A program made the position numbers and the translations under genes. Positions 46,469 through 59,300 of a stretch of DNA of 64,000 nucleotides are shown here, piece after piece (position 1 is the stretch's first letter; each line of letters opens with the position of its first letter). This stretch comes from Branchiostoma floridae (lineage: Eukaryota; Chordata; Leptocardii; Amphioxiformes; Branchiostomatidae). The notes beneath the pieces are model-generated. The model saw only the letters and a list, made by a program, of their open reading frames with translations. It searched no databases and was not told where the DNA came from. The stretch spans positions 2,807,655 to 2,871,654 of the forward strand of contig NC_049990.1 of the NCBI RefSeq assembly GCF_000003815.2. Direction: 5' to 3'.

Positions 46469-49400
46469 CTGTACTCATCCCCACAATCCCCTATAACAGT
46501 CATAAGGTCTCTGCCCCTGCTGACCACTGTGTGAATCCTGTCCATGTCCTGCTGCGTGAGGTCAAGGGTGAAAGTTTGAAGGTTGTCCTGGATGTGTTCT
46601 GCCCCCGGCACTCCCAGTCTGCATCCTACAATCACACCTACATGGAAGGATATAAATGATGATGAGTTTACCTTTTAGTTTTACTCGAGGTACTGTAAAT
46701 GCATTTAAGTTCGTGGGGATTTAGTTTCGGGGTAGTGGGAAAATGGAGTGGTTGCGCCATCCTCTGAACTTTGAATAATAATGCATTTACAGTACTGCAC
46801 TGTACTGTAGTGACATACATGTACTGTAGTGGAAAAGCCAGTGCCTATATGTATACAAACCACCAGTCAGAAACCACTTCCTGGTTACTCGACAAGAGTG
46901 CTACGAACCGACTTTGTAAGGACTCAGTGCTGACGTGATCAATTGTCACTGCTCTAAATGTATCTACCCCAAAAATACGTGGCATAATACTTTTCTTCCA
47001 TGGTGTTATACTTGCCGTATGGAGAAGGTATTAGGAATGAATGCTAAAGACTAAAAAAACTGTGTCTCGTATTCTTGTGTCATTATTTTATACTGTGTCA
47101 ATATTTAGTATGTACACCTAGAAACATCATTGTGAAATAAACTTTGCCTGTTTGACTGACTGTATGTGTGTGTAATGGTGCCCTTACCTCCAACTGCTGG
47201 TTGGTCCAAGATGTACTTCGTGGCCACATTGGCAACACTGACTCCGTGTTCATCTGCTATGGTCTTTAGCACCTGAAATAGGTGGAAATAATGGAAACAA
47301 CTCAGTCACGTTTGGGATTGTGATTTGGCCACAGCAGCTGCATACATGGGCTACATATAGCAGTGTCAGAAGCATAACTCCAGTTAGAAGCTCTGAGGAA
47401 ACTGTCTGACAAATATCAAAACATCAGCAGGTAAGAGGCATTCTAGTTGTGCAAAAGAAATCTTCAACATCCTACATGTATGTTCTACCAACCTGATGAA
47501 ATTATCTTCGGAATGGAAACAATTGATTTGGTTACATGGATAAAAGTTAGACATCCCAGGTAATAAGATGCATCAAATAGTAATTACTCAAGCGTCTAGA
47601 TATGATTTTGGAAACGGTCAGACGTTTCAGATAACATTTGTTATCTTTCGTCAGTAACACCGTGCCAAGATGTTACCTGATTAACCTGAAACATCTGACC
47701 GTTTCCAAAATCATATCCAGTTTCTTGAGAAATTGCTATTTGGTGAAATTGATGTGGTTTTATCTAGATATCCATTTGTAATGCAATAGTCTTTTTTTTT
47801 TCTCTTTGGTGCTACAGTACATTATACATTAAGCTGCTTACCTTATGGCAGCGTGCATAGTTAAGCAGACATACAAAAATGTAAATTCTAAACATGCATT
47901 TAATTTGCGGGGATTTAACTTGTTAGGTAGTGTGAAAATTATCAGTGCTTGCAGTGATTTAGAGTTTGGGTTAGCGCCATGGAAAAATGTATGTACATAT
48001 AGTTGATTTGAGTTTGCGAATAAGTGGCCACCACAAAAACCGCAAAGTTCAACATGAATTGATGAAACAAGTGTCAACATTTCTGCATTTACATTACTCA
48101 CAAACACACACACACACCCTGGCCTACAGACATGCACATGAACATGCATGCACACACAAACCATGTACAATATTGAGATAAGACCTCACCTTGAGCAACT
48201 CTTGAAGGAGGTTCCACCCCCCCCAGGCATCCACCATGTTCTTGTACTTCCCCAAGGACGCGGTGGGAAGGTCGCGCCTAGACGTTGGTTCCTTTGCTCC
48301 AAGAAATTTCTCAGTAAGCAGACCACCACCTGTAAAACAAATAGGGTAGGGGGCACTCAGTTTTCTTAGTCTTCACACTTTTTGGTTTGGAATCACACTA
48401 GGAATTTCAAAACTTTGAGTCAATTTAAATTGCTACTAGATGTGCAGTCTGCAAAAACAATTATGTCACGGCAGAGGTTGTGAGACTGTCAGAATTTTTT
48501 TGTACCAATTCTCCCTGTCTAGATCACAACCAGAGTCTATGTCAACAGAGATCAGGCTGCTAGCAATGTGTTTGGGTGGTCTATCATTTTGCAATCCTGA
48601 GTTTCAAGATCTTGACATGAATTGAAGTTCAATTGTTTTGTCTTTTAAGAAAAAATCCACACACAAAGAAAATTTCACAGACTCGTGCATCATGTGCTCT
48701 ACAATATTTCTTTGGATTCTCTATTTTCTATTCTGAGGAAAGGATTAAGAAAAATGAATGAAAGGTAGAAGGTACCCAAAGTTCCATATGTGAGCAGCTT
48801 TATTCCATGTGCTGTGCAGAACTCTGCCATCTTCTGTCCTGGTCGCCTGTCGATGAGGGAATACTGTACCTAGGGGAGTAAAACAAAAAGAACAAGAGTA
48901 ACTGTTATCTAATAGGCTAGATAACTTTATATGCTTTGTTGTACTGACATATTCTTACCAACATTCAGCAAATGAGCAAGATTGGAGAAAATGGAGGCAA
49001 ACCTAACTCTAACCACATTCCCTCCTGGTGGTTTCATGTTGTTCTTACAGTTTGGCAATTTTTTAAAAATCTGACATCAAATTAGCTTGGCCCTACTGAC
49101 AATTATTGCCCACTACTGTGGATGCAGTTTGCCACAAAGGTCACTAGTCTAAAATAAGGCTTGGATGATTGAGCCAAAATTTAGTAAGAATAATGAGTTA
49201 CAATAACAGTCCTAGTGCAAGAACTAAATGTGGAGTCATTGATACTAACATTCAGGATTGAAATTAGATATGCAAGTTACAAAACAGTTATTCAAGCATG
49301 AATGGGTAGATTTTGGAAACAGACGTTTCATCCACTACCTTTCATGGGTGGCTCAGAAAGTACATTATACAAATTATGCCAGCAACAGACTCTTCTCTGG

Positions 49401-52400
49401 AGTCTGTTGCAATACTCTACCTGATTAGAAGAGATAGGTATGCCTTTGTTCACGATTTCCTCCAGTCGAACTGTGTCAAAATTGGTCAAGGCTAGCTCAC
49501 CTATCAACAGAAGGAAAAAATATTATGCTTGTATGAAAATTAAGATTATTAACAACAAAACAAATCTGACACAATAAGAGTAAGGACTAATGCCTGACAT
49601 GATAACAGAAGTAGGGGTTATGAAGGCTGTTCAGAGACAGTCCAGAATGGTTCTTATCCACTCACGCTGGTAAGGACCTCTTTCCCTTTTGACAAGTGTG
49701 GTGGGCTCTTTAACAAGCTTGAGGTGTGGCTCGCCCCAAACACAGAACACCCATTTAAAAACTATCTGAGGGGCAGCCCTAACCAAAGCTAGGTACTCAT
49801 CTTCATCTGAGTGAAGTGAGGAAAGTCGTGTTAAGTGCCTTTCCCAAGGGCACAATATCGATGGCACATCAACGGATTCGAACCCAGAACCTCAGGGTTA
49901 TGAATCGAACATCCTGCCAATTGCGCCACACAAATCAAGAGGTCAATTTTGTTTAGGAGGAGGGCATAGCGGTACTGTTAAAAGTTTTCCCCTTCTACTG
50001 CACCTGTTTTTATACATTAATTTCTGTATTTCATATGTATTTTGTTGTTGTGTAGATTAACAAACAAGCAAACAAATCAAATGATGTAAAACTGACCAAT
50101 CTTGCCCTCCGCCTGTAGGTCAGCCATGTGGCCAAGGGCATCCAGGTACCGCTTGTCACTATAGTCCCACCAGTGGAACTGTAAACTGTCCAACCTGTCC
50201 ACCCCCATTCTCCTAATGGACCGGTCAATGTTTTCTTCAACCACCTGCAAAAAGTAATTCATTGCTCTCATTAATGACAATGACAATGAAGTTTATTGCA
50301 TATTCATGCCCCATTGGGGCTAAAAGCAGTCAATTAATACCATTTATGTCACAGTAAAGGGCTTCAAATTTGTTTGAAGTCTAGTTGCACAGAAAATATG
50401 CTGGATATACATTGTACTGTACTACAACATACCAAGATAAGATAGAATGTCTCTGCTCAGACTGTCAGAACTTGAATCTGAAATTCTCCAGTTAAATTTT
50501 TTATGTATAGACAGGCAATACGACAAGGGTTTTATTATCTTTTCTCTAAGACTAATATTAAAGTATAGCAGTGTATAATTAGATATGCACATAACTCGAC
50601 ACAAATACACTGGTACTGGTGCACCCCAACAAGAAAAAAAATTATATGCATAGCTTGAATTTTGGGCACACAGAAGTGCATATGCACCTTGAACACTACA
50701 CTTTGAAATTTAACTTGTTGCAGAATGAAGTTCAAATTCATGTCTATTGACACAATACAGCCACTTACCTTCCTGGTCATGGGCCCAGGCCGAGGCACCC
50801 ACTTGGTCAGACCCTGCACTTTGCCGAGAGCTTCCGCACCCCTCTCAGCTTTCAGCTAGAACAGTTAAAAACATAATAAAATGGTCACTACATGTATATT
50901 TATGATTTAGCTTTCTTAGCACTGGCTATAGCTAAATATTAACATTTACTTTGGGACTCCACTGGATCCCATAACCTTCTTAGATGTCCATTGCATTGCG
51001 ATGATGACTTCAATTGTACTGCAAGTGTGATCGCATGCCAATTACACATGTGAAAACAGATGTGCCAATGCAGCATAAGTAGGAATCTTGTGGTATATAC
51101 CTTCAGAATCAAATATTTAGGAGTTTGAGACAAAACAAATTGAGAAGGCCTCTATAACAATGTTTTTTTTTTTACTGAGTTGATGTTACATATTAGACTT
51201 TTTATTGGCTTATAATGACATTTTCTTTATTTCAATGAAGTTCTACTGTGATGAGTATCTCGCCAGACAATGAATGAAGGAACCGTAGCCGAAAGAACTG
51301 CAATAGAACAAGGTAAGCCATCTGAAACAGCATATCACAATCCAGTGAAAAGCCTTTTTAATTCTAAGAGTCAGCAACTTGTTTTGGTGTGGCGATCAAT
51401 TTCTTGCCAGACAATGACTCAAGCAACCGTAGCAAGAAGAACTGCAACAGAACATGATATGAAAGCCATCAGAAATAGCATGATATCATAATCCAGTAAA
51501 AAGCCTTTTTTTCAATAAAAAAATCAGCAACTTGTTTTGGTGTGGCGGTCTAATAGCAGTGACGACCCACTGGACAGAGCCGCATGGAAGCACAGTGTGA
51601 AGACTAGCTGACTGCTGCCTACCCTTGTGTCAGGGATCCCAGCAGCAGCATAATCTAACCATGGATTGTAAGTGAGTGAGTGTGGCCGTACCTTTTTGAG
51701 AAAAGTACCGTAGAAATCTTCGGCAGGTCCATAGTGGTCTGCCATGTCAAATGTTGTTAAACCGGCATCTACGTAACTCAGCATCTCAGTTACTACAGAG
51801 GATAGTAAGAAATAAATAGAAAAAGGACAACATTTAATCTCAGAACAGAAAACTGACCATGATTCTTGGTGGCACAAGCTACAAGCAATTTGCTTCTGTG
51901 ATGAAACTGAATTTCAGCGTGGCATTGAAAATGGCCAAACTCAAAAGAGATGGCCAAATATAAAAGGTTTGTCAGAACTGAAATAGAGGCAACGTTGTAA
52001 TCTCCAAGGAGGTCTACCGGTGGCATAAGGAGTTTAGCTGGCCAAGAAGTGTTCTGAGCCCCAGTGGTACCAGCCGGTAGATCTGCCTGGAGATTGTAGT
52101 AACGTTGCCCATTGTTTATCGTTGGTTGAAGAAGTTTTCAAAACAGATGCTTGATTTGTATGTCTGGTATCATTTTTTCCCCACCCGCTTCTTGGCAGCG
52201 TCCCTTTCAAATAAAAAAAGGAAAATCAGTTTGCCAAACATACTTGAGTACATTTGTTTGAAAATCAGGTGGACATCATTCGTCTAATTGTAGTTACAAA
52301 AGTGTTTGGCCATCAAGAAATTGTTCAGTTTCTGCCCCGTTTGTTTTGTTTTGTACCTTTTTGACGAAAGCTCCGTATATGTCCTCAGAAGGGCCATAAA

Positions 52401-53319
52401 TGTCGGCCAGGTCAAAACTTGTCAGGCCGGAGTCGTAGTATTGTACCATGGCATCAGCTGGGGAGGGGGGCATCAGTTCAGTTCAGTTCATCCTCATATG
52501 AGGTGCCATTAATGATGTCCGACCATGCATCTCTATCTAGCATGGCAGCTAGCAAGTTGTAGTCCTTTAAACCGACCTCCTCCTCCAAGACTTTCTTAAG
52601 GGGGGTATATCATAATGTAATGTGTCACACATTCAGGATCTCCCCACAAGTTTGTTTCCCTCCATTCCCAAAAATGTGCAGTCTAACTAAGATGAGCCCA
52701 CTGGATAGTGCCGCATGGAAGTGCGTGGTGTGAAGAAGTAAAAGCATTTAAATTCGCGGGGATCTAATTTTACGGTAGCGGGAAAAGAGACTTTTCGTGG
52801 TGGATTTAAGTTCGCGGTAACACCATAGACTGGAGTCTAATACCATAATAGAAAAATGTTCACAGTGGTTTTAAGTTTGCGGTGAAGTGGTCACAACGAA
52901 AACCGCGAACATAAATCCAACACGAACATTTCTGCATTTACAGTATCTGACTGCTGTCTACCCCTGTGTCTGGGATTTCAGCAGCAGTATTAAAATTCAA
53001 GTAGCTTTAAGTAACAGGTGCAATGCAGCTTTGATACTGCTTGCTATTTTCTATTAGTGTTGGATTCTTTTACATACAGAGGCTCATATATATCTTAAGT
53101 GTTGGTTAGGTTAGGTTAAGTTTAATTGCTTATGGTGTTATTTACCAACATAGACACATTTTCATGCTTTGCTTATTTGTATGTTTGTTTGTTTGTTTAT
53201 ATCTTACCTGCCCTGTGTGGGTCGATTGGTCCATGTGCCCCTGACACCTGCCACATGCCGTTCAGGACCCGAGTGATCTCCAGTCCCCCCCTCAGACGCA
53301 CCTTGGGCACTCCCGCCAT
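46469..53319 (-). CDS. Aldo-keto reductase with mutually exclusive exon 2, 3' end incomplete
   Basis: Nine constitutive or alternative coding exons in transcript order: 53319-53208, 52457-52357 (2a) or 51792-51692 (2b), 50855-50769, 50244-50097, 49500-49421, 48869-48776, 48329-48190, 47272-47188, 46637-46469. All junctions are GT-AG and phases match. About 338 residues, beginning [12 protein letters not shown]; the last visible codons read GDCGDEYR, with one short exon still missing (possibly in the gap at 45907). Aldo/keto reductase TIM barrel: catalytic tetrad Asp53 and Tyr58 (FDLADIYG), Lys89 (LTKW) and His124 (QFHWWD) are all present at family spacing. It should reduce carbonyls with NAD(P)H in the cytosol; no signal peptide is seen and the substrate is unknown. 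Both exon 2 versions keep Asp53 and Tyr58. Confidence 0.88.
46691..46795. repeat. TIR repeat, TACTGTAAATGCA ends
   Basis: Short copy with both ends (TACTGTAAATGCATTTAAGT and AATGCATTTACAGTA); family of 40460 and 52740. Confidence 0.7.
47621..47654 (-). ncRNA. Hammerhead-ribozyme-like motif with GUC
   Basis: On the minus strand CTGACGA (47654-47648), hairpin AGATAACA/TGTTATCT, then GAAACGTC. GUC is the classical cleavage triplet, and the four bases on either side can pair as stem I (GTTA with TGAC, one G-U). It lies in an intron of the aldo-keto reductase inside a foldback repeat, 47597-47720. Confidence 0.55.
47880..48095. repeat. TIR repeat with CGCAAA motifs, degraded
   Basis: ATGCATTTAATTTGCGGGGA at the left and CAACATTTCTGCATTTACA at the right; family of 52740. 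Confidence 0.6.
49655..49935 (-). repeat. tRNA-derived SINE, nearly complete
   Basis: Minus strand: TGTGTGGCGCAATTGGCAGG (A box) and GGGTTCGAATCC (B box), body with GTGCCCTTGGGAAAGGCACT, and tail TGTCAAAAGGGAAAGAGG. Best-preserved copy in the window; in an intron of the aldo-keto reductase. Confidence 0.85.
51255..51545. repeat. Tandem duplication of about 140 bp
   Basis: TCGCCAGACAATGAATGAAG and TTGCCAGACAATGACTCAAG begin the two units; both end with CAGCAACTTGTTTTGGTGTG. Intron of the aldo-keto reductase. Confidence 0.8.
51692..51792 (-). CDS. Alternative exon 2b of the aldo-keto reductase
   Basis: 101 bases, flanked by CTCTGTAG and GTACGG, phase 1 in and phase 0 out, as exon 2a. Encodes a segment with [15 protein letters not shown]; 20 of 34 residues equal those of exon 2a by eye, including catalytic Asp and Tyr. 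Confidence 0.85.
51998..52098. mobile_element. Foldback MITE with 9-bp TSD, fourth copy
   Basis: TAATCTCCAAGGAGGTC at the left, GATCTGCCTGGAGATTGTA at the right, flanked by GCAACGTTG and GTAACGTTG. It lies between exons 2a and 2b. Confidence 0.7.
52357..52457 (-). CDS. Alternative exon 2a of the aldo-keto reductase
   Basis: 101 bases with flanks CTCCCCAG and GTACAA. Encodes [15 protein letters not shown] with catalytic Asp53 and Tyr58. It lies 565 bases upstream of exon 2b in transcript sense. Confidence 0.85.
52740..52945. repeat. TIR repeat with CGCGAA motifs
   Basis: Ends AAAAGCATTTAAATTCGCGG and TTTCTGCATTTACAGTA. It is inserted within a sequence (52691-52990) that also occurs uninterrupted at 51560-51655, so the site before insertion is visible. 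Confidence 0.7.
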
Positions 53320-53339
53320 CCTTCAGCTCAACTTCTAAA

Positions 53340-54047
<708 letters not shown>

Positions 54048-54049
54048 AA

Positions 54050-55020
54050 TGATTGGACACTTTGTTCTGCTGAAAAGTATGCATGTTGTATGCAAGTTAT
54101 ATTCTGTACATTATAGATGTCCACGCCCCCCTCCCATCGCATTTGTCACATTTATATACATTCTGAATACTAGTATCACATGTAACGTTAACGTTAATCT
54201 TTCAACTAAATTAACGTCAACCTTATGAATATAAACAGTATAAATGTTCATGCTTGGATGCCTTGGCTGGCGCCTTATCTTAGCGAATGGAAAGGAATAC
54301 AAGAAAGAAAGCCGGTACCTACTTGCCGGTGTACTGTGTGGACCAAAAAGGTTGTGTAACCTAACCTTTGACCTAATATTACGCAATCCTCCAACACCGA
54401 GCATCAGACATATATATCATGTATACTCGTATGATAGACCTTTGTCAAATTTGACATTTTGGTAGAGTTGGGAAGTTTTGCATCAGATGTTTAAGTAATG
54501 TTCATATTCTTTTGTAGCGTGATCGGAAATTATGTAAGAGTTTGACCATTGACCTTTTTTTTTTGGTTAGAATGCGACATTTGACGAAGTATCAGGCAGA
54601 GTAAGGTGGCCCAGGGTCATATCCGAGTGTCAAAGATGATCGAGGGGTCAAAGTGTCAATCCGAATTCTTCTCTTGGAAAATTTGGTCGAAAAATGTTAG
54701 TTTAGACACTTTCCTTCTCAATGAAAGTATCACCCGGGCTACGCAGATTGTGGAAAGGTAAGTACGTAGATTTATGACTAAAAAGAATTGATTTGTATTT
54801 CGCTTTTCAAATTTTGAGTACTAATAACCCGGTGCTAACTATTAAACTTACGGTCTACCGTGGATTGTATGGATATGCCCACGGGGCAGATGAAGCTCTC
54901 TGCCGCCGGGGCAATTTTTTCTCACCCGGTAGGAGCTTTGACGGGGGATTTAATTTTCCAGTAGGTAATACCCAGAGAGCCCCGTCTGATCCATGAAACC
55001 TTGACTAAAGATATCCCGGT
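54050..55020. other. Intergenic, no gene seen
   Basis: Mixed AT-rich sequence with no convincing exon or repeat family. Confidence 0.45.
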
Positions 55021-55055
55021 CGAACGACGATGATGTAGCCAGATTAAATCACATT

Positions 55056-55141
55056 AACGTTTCGATGACCGCAATCTTCGTCAGGGCTACCCTATTCTTC
55101 GTATAACCCTGACGAAGATGACAGACGGTCATCGAAACGTT
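55056..55141. ncRNA. Inverted pair of hammerhead-like motifs
   Basis: Minus strand: CTGACGA (55084-55078), weak hairpin, GAAACGTT (55063-55056). Plus strand: CTGACGA (55109-55115), hairpin GATGAC-AGACG-GTCATC, GAAACGTT (55134-55141), then TAATAAAATTTATGG. The head-to-head arrangement is typical of inverted repeat ends of old elements. Confidence 0.5.
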
Positions 55142-55599
55142 CGCTCGTACGCGTAATAAAATTTATGGTTGAACTTTGGAATTAACATTCTCGACTGTTA
55201 CACGACTTTGCACAATTTGCAGAATCAGTAGGGCCAAGCAAAAAGAATGCTGTGTTTCCTGCTACGGTCCTAAATAATTAGATTAGTTAGGGATTATATT
55301 CTTTTTTCAGCCGAAGTCATCGAACAAATGCATTGCAAAACTGAAATGCATCAGGCACTGGGATTTTCAACATCATACCGTGATTATACAGACATACATT
55401 GTAGAAGTAAAGCTTATTAATGCTCACTACACACATTGAATGATTCTTACATCGAGTTCCCAAAACTGTTTACAGAGAGTGTGAAATACGGGAAGACTGA
55501 TCTAGACGTCTGGTCGAAAACCTTATACCTTTGTCAGAATCCGGCTTTACAAAATGTTAAGGTCGACAGGGTCTAGATCTAGGAGTCTGTTAGGGCCAT

Positions 55600-55765
55600 T
55601 CGTGTAACTGGAAATACAACATCAATTTTCCTATCTCCTCAACGTGCAACGTAATCGTCCTCGACACGTGTGGTGGATTCTTTGACCTGCTCAAGATGTG
55701 GATCTACTCAAAAATAGGACCGCCGGCCTTAAGCTTGATGTCTCATTGGAAGGCATGCGAACCCT
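55600..55765. repeat. Degraded SINE body
   Basis: GTGTGGTGGATTCTTTGACC and GCTCAAGATGTGG match the SINE body at 9960 and 49690. Confidence 0.5.
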
Positions 55766-55799
55766 ACTGGTAGTGCCAAAATATATTGTGAGCTAATAT

Positions 55800-56010
55800 A
55801 CACACACATGCACGCGCTAGCACAAACACACACGCACACTCGGGTGCGCACTCACGCATACACACACACTCTGACACACACACAGACATACACACGCAAG
55901 CACTCACACAAAGATACAGGAACAGACACACATACACGCACGCGTGCACGTACAGACATACAGTTACACACTGACAAGCATACTCGCACAGAAACAGACG
56001 CAAATACATG
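55800..56010. repeat. CA-rich simple sequence
   Basis: ACACACGCACAC-type array with interruptions. Confidence 0.9.
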
Positions 56011-56137
56011 CTTACCTGCTGAACACGTAACATTGTTGGTCATGGAGGTAATAAAAATAAAAGACAAACGCAAAGCTTGAATGCTTGGAAGATTTTTTCC
56101 TTTAATCAATACAATCAAACACCAACAAAGGGTATTC

Positions 56138-56330
56138 ATTTATTTATTTATTTATTGGTTTGCCTTTAAGCAGGCACAGCCAGGACTGACCAACACGCCA
56201 ATGGCTATTCCAAAGGGCTAGCGGGGATACACCTTGTTCCCATCAACGAAGGACAATGTATTCATGAATGTAGGTTTGCAAGTTATCATTCAGTACTGAT
56301 CTGTTTCTGATGATACATCAGTCGACTTAG
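56138..56330 (-). mobile_element. LINE 3' end merging with gene D 3' UTR
   Basis: (ATTT)n then GGTTTGCC and GCCAATGGCTATTCCAAAGG, similar to 35850-35940. Its minus-strand AATAAAT repeats may serve as the polyadenylation signal of gene D. Confidence 0.45.
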
Positions 56331-59300
56331 TTCCCGGCCGCGGCATTCTGAACCTCGTTGTACATAAAGTAGACCCTGTCCGCCTCAGCTCCGTACAGAA
56401 AACCGTCATCTGATAATGGAAGAAAACAAGAATGCTTTTAAAAAGATGCCATGGCGATGGGGATTACCCAGTATCCCTCCAGACATAGGAGGCGCGGTAG
56501 AAACAAACGTCTTAAGGATATGAAAAATTGTTGATGAATTCTGCATTGTTGAAATAAGTTTGTATTTCGTTGGAACACACTGTATAATGTTACACATGGG
56601 CCATAGACTCATGAAAGCGTGACGTCACCAGTTTACCTGCAGTTTTGGACTTATTCCCCAAAGTATGCCGGGCAAAATGGTTGGANNNNNNNNNNNNNNN
56701 NNNNNNNNNNNNNNNNNNNNNNNNNNNNNNNNNNNNNNNNNNNNNNNNNNNNNNNNNNNNNNNNNNNNNNNNNNNNNNNNNNNNNATCTGGTCACCTACA
56801 GAAAAAAACAACAGCTGTGTATCACTCAACGATCATGACCATAGCATGTCCAGAACACGAAATATCTAAAGAGGAATATCTGCTGTGCGCTGTGGTACCA
56901 GAAAGACCTGACAGGGGCCCAAATTCCAATCATGTCGTGGGGAACACCAGCACCTACCAAAAATCAACAATCCATCCAGACATTTTCGAGTTTTCGTGTT
57001 CACACACGGACACACAGGCACGTTATCCTGGAAACATAACCTTCTTGGCGAAGGTAGATAGAGTTTTGAAAAGGGAATTCGAATGTTTCCACTCATGAAT
57101 GTGACTGTGAAGAACCCATGGAATTGGATCCAGATAGCCAAGCAGCGGGGTTGCCTAACCGCTCGGCCACAGAAACCTATCAGTTATCACTCGGTACGTA
57201 CCGTCGGTGTCCAAAGCGTAGGCGACTACCGCCAGGTTGAGTCCGGCCTCACACTCGCTGAGTGTGAGATGCGCGTCATTATTAGTGTCCAGCCCGTCGG
57301 CCTGCCTCCTCTGGCGCCGCGCGGCGGGGACTGCAGCTGTCCCGTACGCTGCATCGTACATGGCGATGATGCGGTCAGCCTCTGCACCGTACAGGAATCC
57401 GTCATCTGAGGATGGAAAAACAAAAAAGTGAAAACAAGAATGTTTTGAAAAATTATCTCGGCGACGTGTATGTGCCCCAATACAATCAGACGTGCAAAGA
57501 AGCTCTCAAAATGATTTCTATAACTTGACTTTGCAGATAGGACGTCCCTAAACCCACACGAAGTACTAGCAATAGTAAGACAAGAGGAAGACAAGCATGG
57601 AAGTAGCTCTTTATCTTCATGTCTACCTTGCCCCACCCCCACCTCTAATGACCTGGTCAAGGGACTAAGGAGGCCTGGGGTATTATCAGCCTTACTCTAT
57701 AACTTACATGTAGGACTGAACCGAATACTCGGACAAAATATTTCGACAAAGTCGGATCGCGTAGGCACAGTTTAGGTCATGGTCACATGTGTCGTGCGAT
57801 CGTCGTGCGATTTTGATGCCATAGGATTTTCAAGCAGGCTGTGACAGAACCAACCAACCGACAAGGATCCAAAACAGCCTACCAAGACAGTTTGCAGGAC
57901 AAACGCATGGCTGTCCTCCAAAATGCACGATGTTAGCGATCGTACGACGATCATACGACCTATAGATGTGACCGCGCCCTAACACCAAAACGTACCGTTG
58001 CGATCATAGAAGGCAAACAGGTCAGCCAGGGTCAGGCCGTCCTGGATTTCTTGGAAGCTTATCACGTGGTCATGGTTGGTGTCGAGGACGTTGAAGTAGT
58101 GATGGTCAATGAACTGCAGGGCCTGGTCAACGGTGAACTGCTGATCACCTACAGGGAGAAAAAGAGTTTTTGAAAAGAACGTTCACACTGACGTAATCAT
58201 TGCGCAAGTATTGCCAACCAAGCTGGCTGGTTAAAGCTCGAGACTGGCTTTTACTTCTGCATGTTTTTGGGTGGATTTTTCCTTCAAATGATAACAAAAC
58301 ATCAAAGTAAAACCACAAAAGTCCACACGCGATTTTGTGGCTTAGAGCTTACACATTCACAGACCAAAACACACAAGGGGCATGTGACGTCACACGGCAT
58401 GAAGATGCCACGTCACATGGCAGACAAATGCGACGTCACATAGCGGGCGGATGTTACGTCCCAAGGCGGACAGATTTTACATCACGGCGGACGGATGTGA
58501 CGCCGCCTGGCAGGCGGATGTGACGTGACATGGTTGAAGAATGTGACGCCATATATGGCAGGCGGATGTGACGTGACATGGTTGAAGAATGTGACGCCAC
58601 ATATGGCGGGCGGATGTGACGTCACATGGTTGAAGAATGTGACGTTCGTAATAAAGCTTTTGCTGTTAACAGAACCAAATTAAGAATCAGTTCACACTGC
58701 TTGGAAATTGAAAAAGGTCGGTACCGTAATGTACCAGCCAACCAGAGGCAATGTCCTTCATGTGAAGATGGTATTGAAGATGAGAATCATTTTCTAATGA
58801 CATGCCCTGCATATAGCGTAGATAGACAAAAATTAATGGATATGATCACAAGTAAATCTAGCACACCTTTACCAAAGACGAACACATGTACTTTCAATCT
58901 ACTTATGTCATGTCCAGACTACATATTTTCGTATTTAGGCCAATACATTTGCAATGCTCTAAAAAGCGAGAATCTATTGTACAGTAACAGACCGACTTGT
59001 TTAACTTGTATATTACACTATGTCAATGTGCCATTTATGTTCACATTCCTGTACTATACATGTATGTAGTTATAGATCTTAGACGAGTCATTGTATTGAT
59101 TGACTTATCACCATTGCCTTACAATTGTATCATGTACAAATGTCGTGCAATAAAGTTCATTCATTCATATGGCGGGCGTATGTGACGTCACATGGCAGAC
59201 GGATGTAACGTCACAGTCTACACGCATGAAAATGTCAACTTGAAATGTAGGATTGGTACGTACCGTCGGTATCCAAAGCCACCAGGACCTCTCCCAGGTC

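Noticed and set aside
57226-57660. 144-codon minus-strand frame near gene D exon 4
   Set aside because: It reads the exon in the wrong frame and crosses the intron; the EF-hand frame with conserved junctions is the real one.
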